Source of the DNA: Myxococcales bacterium
Lineage (GTDB): Bacteria; Myxococcota_A; Polyangia; Polyangiales; Polyangiaceae
Assembly (NCBI GenBank): GCA_023248735.1
Contig: JAHFDY010000018.1
Location: 1-38,500 of the forward strand
Length of the DNA stretch: 38,500 bases
Reading direction: 5' to 3'
The notes beneath the pieces were generated by a model that saw only the letters and a program-made list of their open reading frames with translations, did no database searches and had not been told where the DNA came from. This document shows positions 8,477 through 15,852 of this stretch, one piece after another (the stretch's first letter is position 1; each line of letters starts with the position of its first letter). A program made the translations under genes and the position numbers.

Positions 8477-9909
8477 GCGCGATCCGCCATGTGGAACACC
8501 CATTCGACTTGAATCAAAAGAAAGGCGATCGTGGTGACGATCAACATCGTTCTGCGCGCCCTCGGTAGCTCGCGCCACTCGAACTTCTCGCCGCCGAGCA
8601 ATCGGCTGAGGGCGTCGGCAGCGAAGATCCCAAAAATCGGCACCACCGCGAAGTGATACGTCGGATGGGAAAACGATAGAAAGTACGGCAGGGCGGTAAA
8701 CAGCGCTGCGATGAAAGCAAGTTGCAAGGTGTCTCTTGCCAAGAACGGCGGCGATGTCGCCGCACTCGTGGAGGCCTCAAAGGCCGCTGCAGGTCGTCGC
8801 CAGTAGATGCCAACGATCGCAAGGAGCATCGTGCCCAGGTAAAAGAGCGCGTCGATTCCGAGAATCGCGTAGCCGACTTTTTTTGCCGCGCCCTTCTTGA
8901 CGAACTGGGCGCCGGCGAAAGTGTCGAACGCAAAGAACGTGCGCACACGACTCAGACTTCGCACGGCGAACAGATCGGGTCGTTCGCGAATATGTTGCAT
9001 CGCGCGCGCCGAAAAGGCCTTGTCACGTTGTGCGGGACCCGTCGCCGAAAGGCGAGAATGCTCTTCGACGAACTCGTCTGGAACGCCAGGTTCGCCGCGT
9101 TTGTGCGAACCGAACCACCACGTTCGGTAGAGCGGCGTCCACGGGTTGTTGCCGTAGTACATGTTCTGCGAGTTCGAATTGTTGATGAACAGGTAGCGTC
9201 CCGTCATGCTGTGGGCCTTGTAGGTCCACGCGCCGAAGAGAAGTGCGAAGGACAACGCGGGTCCGATGATCGCCGCGACGCTTCGCGTGCGCACGATGAC
9301 GAGCAATGGAATCGCTGCGCAAGCCAGGAGGTTTGGCGGTCGCGCGAGCACGAGCAAACCTGAGAGCGCTCCAAGAAGCAGGAACCACACGAGCTTTCGC
9401 TCCGCGATGCACAGCCTGCCGACCACAAGAGAAGCGAGCAAAAGGGCTGCAGCAGGAAGCTGCGTCAGTGGCGTAACGGATACGAAAATGTAGGACGGAT
9501 ACATCGCGAAAATAAGAAGCGCGATGTTGGCGGCACGTCGGTTGGCCACGCTGCGCGTGAAGGAAAAGAGCGCAGCAGAGAACGCCACGTAGACCGGGAT
9601 CATAAGGATCCGGCCGACGATCGGATTTTGCCCAAAGATCTTGTACCCGAGCGCGAGGTAGTACGGCACGCCCGGCGGCCAGTCTGGCTCGAATGGGAGG
9701 CCGCTCAGAAGTTGAAGTGCCATGCCATGGTAGTCGAGCGCGTCGTCAGCGAGTGGGCGCGACACCAAGACCACCAGCATCGCCGCACGTATCGCGACGC
9801 CCAAGAACACAATATGCAAGGCGGCGCGAGTCGACTCGAGCGCACGTCCGAATTTCTCTACTAGGTTCTTCAATCCGTTTGCCCCTCGTTCGCGTCGCTC
9901 CAAGGACAT
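8473..9909 (-). CDS. GT-C family membrane glycosyltransferase (PMT/ArnT-like)
   Basis: A polytopic inner-membrane protein of about 478 residues with roughly ten hydrophobic segments (for example VFLGVAIRAAMLVVLVS, AALFTALPYFLSFSHPTYH). In the first periplasmic loop it has an acidic pair after helix one (PLADDALDYHGMA), as expected of lipid-phosphate-sugar-dependent GT-C enzymes. It also has the typical DWPPGVPYYLALGYKIFG stretch. It probably transfers a sugar from a polyprenyl-phosphate donor on the periplasmic face. The acceptor is unknown. The next gene, a heparinase-like lipoprotein, overlaps its stop by four bases, so the two are likely co-translated. I prefer the ATG at 9909. An in-frame ATG at 9993 adds 28 residues but leaves only 58 bp to the divergent ihfA and runs through a palindrome (9917-9934). 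Neither start has a clear ribosome site. Confidence 0.8.
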   Translation of the reverse strand: MSLERRERGANGLKNLVEKFGRALESTRAALHIVFLGVAIRAAMLVVLVSRPLADDALDYHGMALQLLSGLPFEPDWPPGVPYYLALGYKIFGQNPIVGRILMIPVYVAFSAALFSFTRSVANRRAANIALLIFAMYPSYIFVSVTPLTQLPAAALLLASLVVGRLCIAERKLVWFLLLGALSGLLVLARPPNLLACAAIPLLVIVRTRSVAAIIGPALSFALLFGAWTYKAHSMTGRYLFINNSNSQNMYYGNNPWTPLYRTWWFGSHKRGEPGVPDEFVEEHSRLSATGPAQRDKAFSARAMQHIRERPDLFAVRSLSRVRTFFAFDTFAGAQFVKKGAAKKVGYAILGIDALFYLGTMLLAIVGIYWRRPAAAFEASTSAATSPPFLARDTLQLAFIAALFTALPYFLSFSHPTYHFAVVPIFGIFAADALSRLLGGEKFEWRELPRARRTMLIVTTIAFLLIQVEWVFHMADRA

Positions 9910-9916
9910 GTCGACG

Positions 9917-9934
9917 AGTGATTCGTATATCACT
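9917..9934. promoter_or_regulatory. Candidate operator upstream of the GT-C gene
   Basis: Perfect six-base arms agtgat and atcact are separated by six bases. It lies 8-25 bases upstream of the preferred glycosyltransferase start, in the divergent ihfA intergenic region. It resembles a dimeric repressor site. It could be chance, since arms this short are expected a few times per window. Confidence 0.25.
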
Positions 9935-10051
9935 TTCGCGGCGAAGGTTGTGTCCGACGCAAGCGGGGACACTGCATGTTTTGCGCCAGACATAGGCTCG
10001 TATTTTTTGGCGAGTGTAAGGCGCGCATCCGGGTACTATCGCTCGCTCGCT

Positions 10052-10330
10052 ATGACGAAAGCTGAGATCGCAGCTGCGGTTCAAGACGCTGTCAAAGGGC
10101 TGTCGCGCAAACGTGCGAACGAGCTTGTCGATCTCGTATTCGAGACGATGAAGGAAACGCTCGGCCGCGGAGAGAAGATCAAGGTCAGCGGCTTCGGCAA
10201 CTTTATCTTGCGCGACAAGCGATCACGCACCGGACGCAATCCACAAACCGGCGACCCGATGGAGATCAGCGAGCGCCGCGTGCTTACGTTCCACGCGAGT
10301 GCGAAGCTGAAGCAAGATCTGAATCGATGA
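10052..10330 (+). CDS. ihfA: Integration host factor subunit alpha / HU-family DNA-bending protein
   Basis: A 92-residue HU/IHF-family protein that bends DNA and helps organise the nucleoid, replication, recombination and promoters. It starts MTKAEIAAAV and has the dimer core KIKVSGFGNF. The DNA-binding arm contains R-T-G-R-N-P-Q-T-G, whose proline intercalates between base pairs in this family. It ends with RRVLTFHASAKLKQDL. The NPQTG arm plus the RRVLTF ending fits IHF-alpha best. An open frame continues upstream to 9908, but those residues match nothing and would overlap the divergent gene. The ATG at 10052 gives the standard family length. In gammaproteobacteria ihfA follows pheT; here it stands alone. 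Confidence 0.93.
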   Translation: MTKAEIAAAVQDAVKGLSRKRANELVDLVFETMKETLGRGEKIKVSGFGNFILRDKRSRTGRNPQTGDPMEISERRVLTFHASAKLKQDLNR

Positions 10331-10370
10331 CCGGCGCAGGCGCGCTCAACTCAGCGCTGGAATCGTGCTT

Positions 10371-10406
10371 TTGACGTGTAGGCACAAAAATGCCATCATG
10401 TAGGCA
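10371..10406 (+). promoter_or_regulatory. vapBC promoter and operator repeats
   Basis: A -35 box TTGACG (10371-10376) and a -10-like CATCAT (10394-10399) are spaced by exactly 17 bases. Two direct copies of TGTAGGCA (10377-10384 and 10399-10406) are 22 bp apart, about two helical turns. A GGCA...TGCC inverted pair lies in between. The second copy runs into the vapB start codon. This fits autoregulation by the antitoxin complex. The predicted transcription start falls at or next to the A of the ATG. Confidence 0.55.
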
Positions 10407-10669
10407 TGCGGCAGACTTCAAAAGAATCGCAATACACCATTCGAAGGGTGCCTCGCTCGGTGGACCGAGCGCTTCGACAAATAGCTCAGCGACGGGGAAT
10501 GAGTCTGAATGCTGTTCTTCTCGACGCCGTCACCAAGGCGGCGGGAGTCACCGGGGAAGCCACCTTGCACCACGATCTCGACGGCTTCATCGGCAGTTGG
10601 ACTGCTGACCCTGAAACGGACAGCGCATTGGTGAGCCAACGCAACATCGTGCCCGGCGACTGGCCGTGA
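10406..10669 (+). CDS. vapB: VapB-type antitoxin (ribbon-helix-helix-like)
   Basis: An 87-residue antitoxin. Residues 9-40 (YTIRRVPRSVDRALRQIAQ, then RRGMSLNAVLLDAV) form a beta strand plus two helices, as in ribbon-helix-helix DNA-binding proteins. The C-terminal half, with DLDGFIGSW and a short acidic tail, should wrap and inhibit the toxin. The gene ends inside the toxin start codon (GTGA overlap). A promoter with repeat operators stands directly upstream, consistent with autorepression. No ribosome site precedes the ATG; the TAGG at 10401 is too close and belongs to the repeat. A leaderless message is therefore possible. The pair lies between ihfA and a TonB-like gene, with no sign of a surrounding mobile element. 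Confidence 0.85.
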   Translation: MRQTSKESQYTIRRVPRSVDRALRQIAQRRGMSLNAVLLDAVTKAAGVTGEATLHHDLDGFIGSWTADPETDSALVSQRNIVPGDWP

Positions 10670-11049
10670 GAGTCGCTCTCGATACGAACACGTATCGCGC
10701 GTTCATGGACGGTTCCACGAGGACAATTGAAGTCGTGCGAATGGCGGAGCACGTGTGGCTGCCGGTGCCGGTCTTGGCCGAGCTTCGTTTCGGATTTCGC
10801 AAGGGGACCCGCGGGCGAGTCAATGAGGCGACTCTCGTCAAGTTCTTGGACTCACCGCGGGTGGGTCTCCTCACGTGCGACGAACAGACCAGTCACTTCT
10901 ATGCAGACCTCAAAATCCAACTCTTCAAGCAGGGGACCCCCATTCCCATCAACGACGTTTGGATAGCTGCACTTGCGATCCAACACGCGGTTCCGTTGCA
11001 TTCGCTCGATACGGATTTTGATCGCATTCCTCAGTTGGCGCGCGTGTGA
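10666..11049 (+). CDS. vapC: VapC-type PIN-domain ribonuclease toxin
   Basis: A 127-residue PIN-domain protein. The four acidic residues that hold the metal ions are present at the expected spacing: D6 (LDTNTY), E39 (VLAELRFG), D97 (INDVWIAALAI) and D115/D117 (SLDTDFDRI). Family members cleave tRNA or rRNA when freed from the antitoxin. The actual target here is unknown. It starts with GTG, sharing four bases (GTGA) with the end of vapB, the usual coupled layout. The catalytic set is complete, so the toxin should be active. The next gene is on the opposite strand and ends nine bases later. Confidence 0.92.
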   Translation: MRVALDTNTYRAFMDGSTRTIEVVRMAEHVWLPVPVLAELRFGFRKGTRGRVNEATLVKFLDSPRVGLLTCDEQTSHFYADLKIQLFKQGTPIPINDVWIAALAIQHAVPLHSLDTDFDRIPQLARV

Positions 11050-11057
11050 CCGATCGC

Positions 11058-11825
11058 CTACCGATGCACGCGTACGACAACTTTGCGATCCGCCGACGTG
11101 AAGTAGCCCGTCCCGAAGTCGGAGCTGAGCGGCTGCCAGTCGTAGGTGAGCGCTTCTCCCTTCGAGTCTTGCACCACGATCGACACCTTCAGCCGCGTCA
11201 CGGCTCCGCTTGCGACGAAGAGCCGCGACCCAAACGCCGCCCGAGCCCGCTCGAGCCCGCGTCGCAGCGCTACCGACGGCTCGCCGACAATGCTCGAACG
11301 AACCAGGTGGCCTTCCTCGTCGATCTCAATCTCGATCGCTGCCGAACTTGAAGATCCGATCTCCGCTTGCGCCCAAATGGGATCCGCTCCCGACGAAAGC
11401 ACAAACGCTCGTACAAACGTTTGCCTTACATTGACCGCGCGGCTGTCTCCCACCGCTCCAAACGAAGCCGAAGCTGACGCCGAAGCTGACGCCGAAGCCG
11501 AAGCCGACGCTGACGCTGACGCTGACGCCGAAGCCGACGCTGACGCTGACGCTGACGCTGACGCCGAAGCCGACGCCGACGCCGAAGGCGAAGCTGCCTC
11601 CCGCGAAGGCCTCGGTGCCGCCGGCCTCACTTCCGCGGCCACCCGCCTCACTTGCGTTGCCTCAGGCTTCATCTCTTCCTGAGGTTCAATATCGATCGAA
11701 GTTCCCACGATGGGCGGCAGCGCCTCGGTCCGCACAACAGGCAATGTAATTCGCCTCTTGTCGGCAAGGAACGTTACCGCGACCAGCAAATGGCACGCTG
11801 TCGAGATGAGGAGAGAACGCCACAC
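11058..11825 (-). CDS. TonB-like energy-transducer protein with Ala-Ser repeat linker
   Basis: About 255 residues from a GTG at 11825. The N-terminus has one hydrophobic anchor (SLLISTACHLLVAVTFLA), then a Pro/Glu/Arg-containing linker. An uninterrupted run of twenty Ala-Ser dipeptides follows, and then a C-terminal domain. That domain contains IEIEIDEEGHLVRSSIVGEP and LRRGLERARAAFGSRLF, like the TonB/energy-transducer fold (variable-sign beta strands with a helix of aliphatic residues). I infer an inner-membrane protein spanning the periplasm through a flexible spacer. No ExbB/ExbD genes are nearby. The frame is open to an ATG at 11939, but that would overlap the malQ start by 42 bases, so the internal GTG is preferred. 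The start is uncertain. Confidence 0.6.
   Translation of the reverse strand: MWRSLLISTACHLLVAVTFLADKRRITLPVVRTEALPPIVGTSIDIEPQEEMKPEATQVRRVAAEVRPAAPRPSREAASPSASASASASASASASASASASASASASASASASASASASASFGAVGDSRAVNVRQTFVRAFVLSSGADPIWAQAEIGSSSSAAIEIEIDEEGHLVRSSIVGEPSVALRRGLERARAAFGSRLFVASGAVTRLKVSIVVQDSKGEALTYDWQPLSSDFGTGYFTSADRKVVVRVHR
11463..11594. repeat. Hexanucleotide tandem repeat encoding (Ala-Ser)20
   Basis: Twenty uninterrupted six-base units (variants CGAAGC, TGACGC and CGACGC on the + strand) run from 11463 to 11582. One changed unit (CGAAGG) and one more regular unit end at 11594. On the coding (minus) strand they read Ser-Ala. Because the unit is six bases, gain or loss of copies keeps the frame and only changes linker length. 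Confidence 0.93.
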
Positions 11826-11897
11826 GTCGGTTTTGACCGCTGCGATGGGCGAAAGTTTCGCCGTAACATCCAGAGATTTCTTATTGTAGCGCAAGCA

Positions 11898-13436
11898 ATG
11901 CGCAAAGCGGGCACAACGGTCGGTCTCTTCTCCATCCATAGCGAAAGAAGTTGGGGTATCGGCGAGTTGGGCGATGTGCCCGATCTCGCACGCTGGCTCA
12001 AGCGCGCAGGCCAGTCCTGGCTTCAGCTATTGCCGGTCTTTGAGATGCCGCGTGGCGAGTCGAGCCCATACGGTGCGCTCAGCGCCTTCGCGATCGATCC
12101 TGTGTACCTCACGTTGGGTGACGTCAATGGAGTTGACGATGCGCTCCTTCGAGCGGCGCTCGGGCCTGAGGGTCTCGACCGCCTCGCGCGCGCCAAAGAC
12201 TCAAAGCGTGTCGACTACCTGACGGTGCGGGAGCTCAAAGAGAAGGTGCTCGACGCGGCGTTCGTTCGCTTTGTCGAGAACGACTGGGCGTTTCATGGCG
12301 AGGAGGCGGTGGCGCTTGCGCAGTTTGCCGCGAGAGAGGCCCATTGGCTCGAGGACTACGCGCTCTTCATGGCGCTTCGCGCGCAGCACGCTGAACGTTC
12401 TTGGCTCGACTGGCCGGCTGGCATTCGTGATCGCGATCCGCGGGCGCTTGCCGAGGCGAGACTCTTTCACAACCGTTCGATCTTGAAGCGCACTTGGATA
12501 CAAATGCATGCGGCTCGGCAGTGGGAAACCATGAGAGCTGCGCTTGCGATCGATGGCGTCGTGCTCATGGGTGATCTTCCATTCGTGGTGACGCGCGACA
12601 GCGCTGACGTTTGGAGTCACGGCAAGGAGTTTCATTTGCACCTGTCACTTGGCGCGCCACCCGATGCGCTGTCGGCTGAAGGTCAAAACTGGGGACTCCC
12701 TCCTTATGACATGCCCAGGATGGCTGAGTCGGGGTGGCAATGGATGCGAGCTCGCACCAGGCGGATGGCGCAGCTCTTTGACGCGTTTCGGGTCGATCAC
12801 CTCGTCGGGTATTTTCGGCAATGGGTTCGTGAACTCGAGGGCGATCGTCGTGGTTACTTCGACCATGAAGGTGACGAAGCGCAGGCGCGTCGTGGGCGCG
12901 AGCTCATCGACTTGTTTGTGCACGAGGCGAAGCCCGCGCGGGTCATCGCTGAGGACCTCGGTATCATTCCGCAATTTGTTCGCGACAGCTTGGCGCACAC
13001 AGGAACGCCCGGATACAAGGTGCTCCCCTGGGAGCAGGAGAACGGCCAGTTTCGCGACCCGCAGGCATTTCCGGAGGCGAGCGTCGCAACGTGGAGTACC
13101 CACGACACGCAGCCGATCACGGCTTGGTTCGATGACTTGCAGCCGTGGGAGCAGGCCCAGCTCTGTGAGAAAATGGGCGTCTCCGCTGATGCGAGCGAAG
13201 ATGAGAAGATGGTCAAGCGCCTTGCCTGGCTCTACGGCGCGCGGTCGGAGCTGGCCCTGACGCTCGTACAAGAACTCGTGGGCATGCGTGAGCGCATCAA
13301 CACGCCCGGAACGGTATCAGCTGACAACTGGACACTGCGTCTGCCTTGGTCGCTCGAGACGGTGACGGCCGACGTCGCAATGCGCGCTCGATTCGACGTT
13401 GTCCGCGACCTGGTTGCCGCCTCGACGAGATTGTAA
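11898..13436 (+). CDS. malQ: 4-alpha-glucanotransferase (amylomaltase)
   Basis: A 512-residue GH77 enzyme that moves alpha-1,4-glucan segments between oligosaccharides, in maltodextrin and glycogen turnover in the cytoplasm. The opening GLFSIHSERSWGIGELGD is the family signature. The catalytic nucleophile is D300 in FRVDHLVGY, the acid/base is E352 in IAEDLG, and the third acid is D403 in STHDTQ; all are present. The length is normal. The frame is open 82 codons further upstream, but that region is the reverse of the TonB-like gene. The ATG at 11898 is the first that gives the standard N-terminus. The glgX start follows its stop by three bases, so the two form an operon for alpha-glucan breakdown. 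No clear ribosome site precedes malQ. Confidence 0.95.
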   Translation: MRKAGTTVGLFSIHSERSWGIGELGDVPDLARWLKRAGQSWLQLLPVFEMPRGESSPYGALSAFAIDPVYLTLGDVNGVDDALLRAALGPEGLDRLARAKDSKRVDYLTVRELKEKVLDAAFVRFVENDWAFHGEEAVALAQFAAREAHWLEDYALFMALRAQHAERSWLDWPAGIRDRDPRALAEARLFHNRSILKRTWIQMHAARQWETMRAALAIDGVVLMGDLPFVVTRDSADVWSHGKEFHLHLSLGAPPDALSAEGQNWGLPPYDMPRMAESGWQWMRARTRRMAQLFDAFRVDHLVGYFRQWVRELEGDRRGYFDHEGDEAQARRGRELIDLFVHEAKPARVIAEDLGIIPQFVRDSLAHTGTPGYKVLPWEQENGQFRDPQAFPEASVATWSTHDTQPITAWFDDLQPWEQAQLCEKMGVSADASEDEKMVKRLAWLYGARSELALTLVQELVGMRERINTPGTVSADNWTLRLPWSLETVTADVAMRARFDVVRDLVAASTRL

Positions 13437-13439
13437 CCG

Positions 13440-15494
13440 ATGAAGGTACAACTTGGACGGCATGCGCCACTCGGCGCGACTTTTGATGGGCGAGGCACTA
13501 ACTTCGCCGTCTTTTCGGAGAACGGCGAAGGCGTTGAGCTTTGCCTCTTCGATGCTCGCGGCGTTGAGACGCGGTTTGCATTGCCTGGGCAAACGGAGCA
13601 CGTGTGGCATGGCTACGTCGAAGGCGTGGTGCCTGGTCAACGCTACGGGTATCGCGTCTTTGGCAACTATGAACCGACGAAGGGCCAGCGCTTCAACTCG
13701 GCGAAGCTGCTCGTAGATCCGTATGCTCGGATGCTCGACGGCAAGGTGCAGAACGACCCATCCGTATACGGATTCGACGCCCGGAGCGCCGTGCTTGCCG
13801 ACTCTCGTGACAGCGCGCCGCACGTTCCAAAGGGCGTCGTATGCGATGAGACGTTTGACTGGGAAGACGACCGCCCCCTGCGCACGCCATGGGAAGATAC
13901 CGTACTCTACGAGTTACATATTAAGGGCATGACCGCCACTCACCCTGAGGTGCCAGCACAATTGCGTGGCACGTACCTTGGACTCGGCGACGAGTCGGTC
14001 GTTGCGCATCTGCGGTCGATCGGTGTGACCGCCGTTGAACTTCTGCCCGTGTTTGATTGCGCGGACGAGGGATTCCTTCGCGACAAGGGCCTTGTTAACT
14101 ACTGGGGCTACAATCCGATCTCGTTCTTTGCACCTGAGCAACGTCTCGCGACGCAGTCTGCAAAAGCACGCGACGAGTTTCGCGAAATGGTCAAGCGCCT
14201 TCACAGGGGTGGCATCGAGGTCATCCTCGACGTTGTGTACAACCACACAGGTGAGGGCGGGGAACAAGGGCCCACGCTCTCTTTGCGTGGTATCGACAAC
14301 CAAGTTTACTACCGTGTGAAGCCCGCTCAGCGTGATCACTACGAGGATTTCACCGGCTGTGGCAATTCGCTCAACGTAAGCCACCCGCAGACGCTCAAGC
14401 TGATATGCGACAGTCTTCGCTACTGGGTAACCGACATGCACGTCGACGGCTTTCGGTTCGATCTTGCGGTGGTGCTCGGGCGCCATGGGCACCACTTCGA
14501 CCGTCACGCGTCGTTTCTGAGCATCCTTCATCAGGATCCCATTCTCTCGTCTGTGAAGCTTATCGCCGAGCCTTGGGATCTCGGTCCCGAAGGTTATCAG
14601 GTGGGTAACTTCCCTATTATTTGGAGAGAGTGGAACGGCCGTTTTCGCGACGTCGTTCGCAAGTTTTGGCGTGGTGATCGCAGCGTGATGTCCGAGTTGG
14701 GATACCGCGCCACAGGTTCGAGTGACCTGTTCGGAGACGATGGGCGCGGCCCTTCGGCGAGTATCAACTTTGTGAGCGCTCACGATGGCTTCACGCTTCG
14801 CGATTTGGTGTCGTATGAGCGCAAGCACAATGACGCAAACCTTGAGGACAATCGCGACGGCTCGGACGAAAATTACAGCCGCAATTTCGGCATAGAAGGC
14901 GAGACCAGCGACCTCGCGATCACTGCGCGGCGGCTCTCACAAGTGAAAAACTTCTTCATCTCGTTGTGGTTCGCGCAGGGCGTTCCCATGTTGTCGATGG
15001 GCGACGAGCTTTTCCGAACGCAGCGTGGCAACAACAACGCCTATGCGCAAGACAACGAACTCTCGTACGTCGATTGGAGCGACACCGAATCGAGTAGGAA
15101 CATTCTTGCATTCGTGCGGGCGTGCGCGGCCTTGCGCAAACACGAAAGCGGATTTCGAAGAGGCTCCTTCCTGCGCGGTGCTCGCCTTGGGCTGGGAACG
15201 GACAGCGCGTGGTTTCGCACCGACGGCAAACCGATGGCACCGAGCGATTGGACGGCACCTGAGGCAGCGATGCTTGCGCTCTTCGTAGGGAGCGGCGCGA
15301 GGCACGGTTACCTACTCGTGTTCAACGCGGAGGGGCACGATGTGCGGTTTGTACTGCCTGACGTCGTTGCATCGTACGCCGTTGAGCTCGATTCGTCAGG
15401 TTCCTTGCCTATTGCTTGGGGTGCCGGCGATACGCTCATCGTTCCGGCTACCACCGCGCTCGTCCTCCGCGGAGATCGACCCGGCAAAGGCTGA
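13440..15494 (+). CDS. glgX: Glycogen debranching enzyme (isoamylase type, GH13)
   Basis: A 684-residue debranching enzyme that hydrolyses alpha-1,6 branches of glycogen limit dextrin. The N-terminal CBM48-like beta domain starts GRHAPLGATFDGRGTNFAVF. The (beta/alpha)8 barrel carries the GH13 regions: VVYNHTGEG, D341 as nucleophile in DGFRFDLAVV, E377 as acid/base in LIAEPWDLG, and D449 in VSAHDGFTL. A C-terminal beta domain follows. It is three bases behind malQ and certainly co-transcribed. MalQ can use the linear chains it releases. Its length and motifs match GlgX/TreX; TreX-like transferase activity cannot be excluded from sequence. No glgP, glgA or glgB is in the window. Confidence 0.95.
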   Translation: MKVQLGRHAPLGATFDGRGTNFAVFSENGEGVELCLFDARGVETRFALPGQTEHVWHGYVEGVVPGQRYGYRVFGNYEPTKGQRFNSAKLLVDPYARMLDGKVQNDPSVYGFDARSAVLADSRDSAPHVPKGVVCDETFDWEDDRPLRTPWEDTVLYELHIKGMTATHPEVPAQLRGTYLGLGDESVVAHLRSIGVTAVELLPVFDCADEGFLRDKGLVNYWGYNPISFFAPEQRLATQSAKARDEFREMVKRLHRGGIEVILDVVYNHTGEGGEQGPTLSLRGIDNQVYYRVKPAQRDHYEDFTGCGNSLNVSHPQTLKLICDSLRYWVTDMHVDGFRFDLAVVLGRHGHHFDRHASFLSILHQDPILSSVKLIAEPWDLGPEGYQVGNFPIIWREWNGRFRDVVRKFWRGDRSVMSELGYRATGSSDLFGDDGRGPSASINFVSAHDGFTLRDLVSYERKHNDANLEDNRDGSDENYSRNFGIEGETSDLAITARRLSQVKNFFISLWFAQGVPMLSMGDELFRTQRGNNNAYAQDNELSYVDWSDTESSRNILAFVRACAALRKHESGFRRGSFLRGARLGLGTDSAWFRTDGKPMAPSDWTAPEAAMLALFVGSGARHGYLLVFNAEGHDVRFVLPDVVASYAVELDSSGSLPIAWGAGDTLIVPATTALVLRGDRPGKG

Positions 15495-15523
15495 GCTCTG
15501 AATCTCGCACGATTGAAAAATTG

Positions 15524-15536
15524 AACGCCTGGCGTT
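15524..15536. promoter_or_regulatory. Short palindrome upstream of small ORF
   Basis: The sequence aacgcc-t-ggcgtt is a perfect palindrome of six-base arms. It ends seven bases before the ATG of the small ORF at 15543 and about 30 bases after the glgX stop. It may be an operator. Chance occurrence is quite possible. Confidence 0.2.
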
Positions 15537-15542
15537 GCGAAA

Positions 15543-15836
15543 ATGCATTCCGGCGCTAGGCTTGTGCATCCGGTGACTGAAGCTGGCATTGGGGCAGTCT
15601 TGCAGATGAAACTCGAACTCATCGAGCATATTGAAATCGCGCTTATCGAGGTGAAGGGCGTTGCCCAACCGAACGATATCGCTGAGTTGAGCAGCCTGCT
15701 GCTCGATGCGCGAGAAGCCGACAGCGACGAGCAATGCGTCGCGATCCGCTTGCAGGTCGACAACCTTAGGAAGTTTTGTGAGTCGCGACGGATGAGCTCG
15801 GGCGTGCTCCCGGCGATCGAAGTCAGAAGTCGCTAG
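15543..15836 (+). CDS. Small hypothetical protein
   Basis: A 97-residue open frame, or 76 residues from the internal ATG at 15606. I recognise no family. From residue 22 on it reads as a plausible soluble helical protein: MKLELIEHIEIALIEVKG, then IAELSSLLLDAREADSD, then a basic stretch. Codon choice (ctc, atc, gcg, gag) looks like that of the neighbours. It lies 48 bases after glgX on the same strand and ends 17 bases before the convergent regulator gene. The opposite strand has a competing open frame with a less protein-like composition. It could be the last gene of the malQ-glgX operon or non-coding. Confidence 0.4.
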   Translation: MHSGARLVHPVTEAGIGAVLQMKLELIEHIEIALIEVKGVAQPNDIAELSSLLLDAREADSDEQCVAIRLQVDNLRKFCESRRMSSGVLPAIEVRSR

Positions 15837-15852
15837 CGCGGCAGTTTCGGCG

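Noticed and set aside
10666-11049. Mobile element around vapBC
   Set aside because: No transposase, terminal repeats or composition break was seen near the toxin-antitoxin pair.
11146-11682. Plus-strand frame with an Asp-Ala-Glu repeat (DADAEADADA)
   Set aside because: It is the reverse reading of the Ala-Ser hexanucleotide repeat. The minus frame has a membrane anchor and a TonB-like domain, the plus frame has nothing else protein-like.
13914-14828. 304-codon minus-strand frame opposite glgX
   Set aside because: Shadow of glgX, whose three catalytic acids lie in the plus frame.
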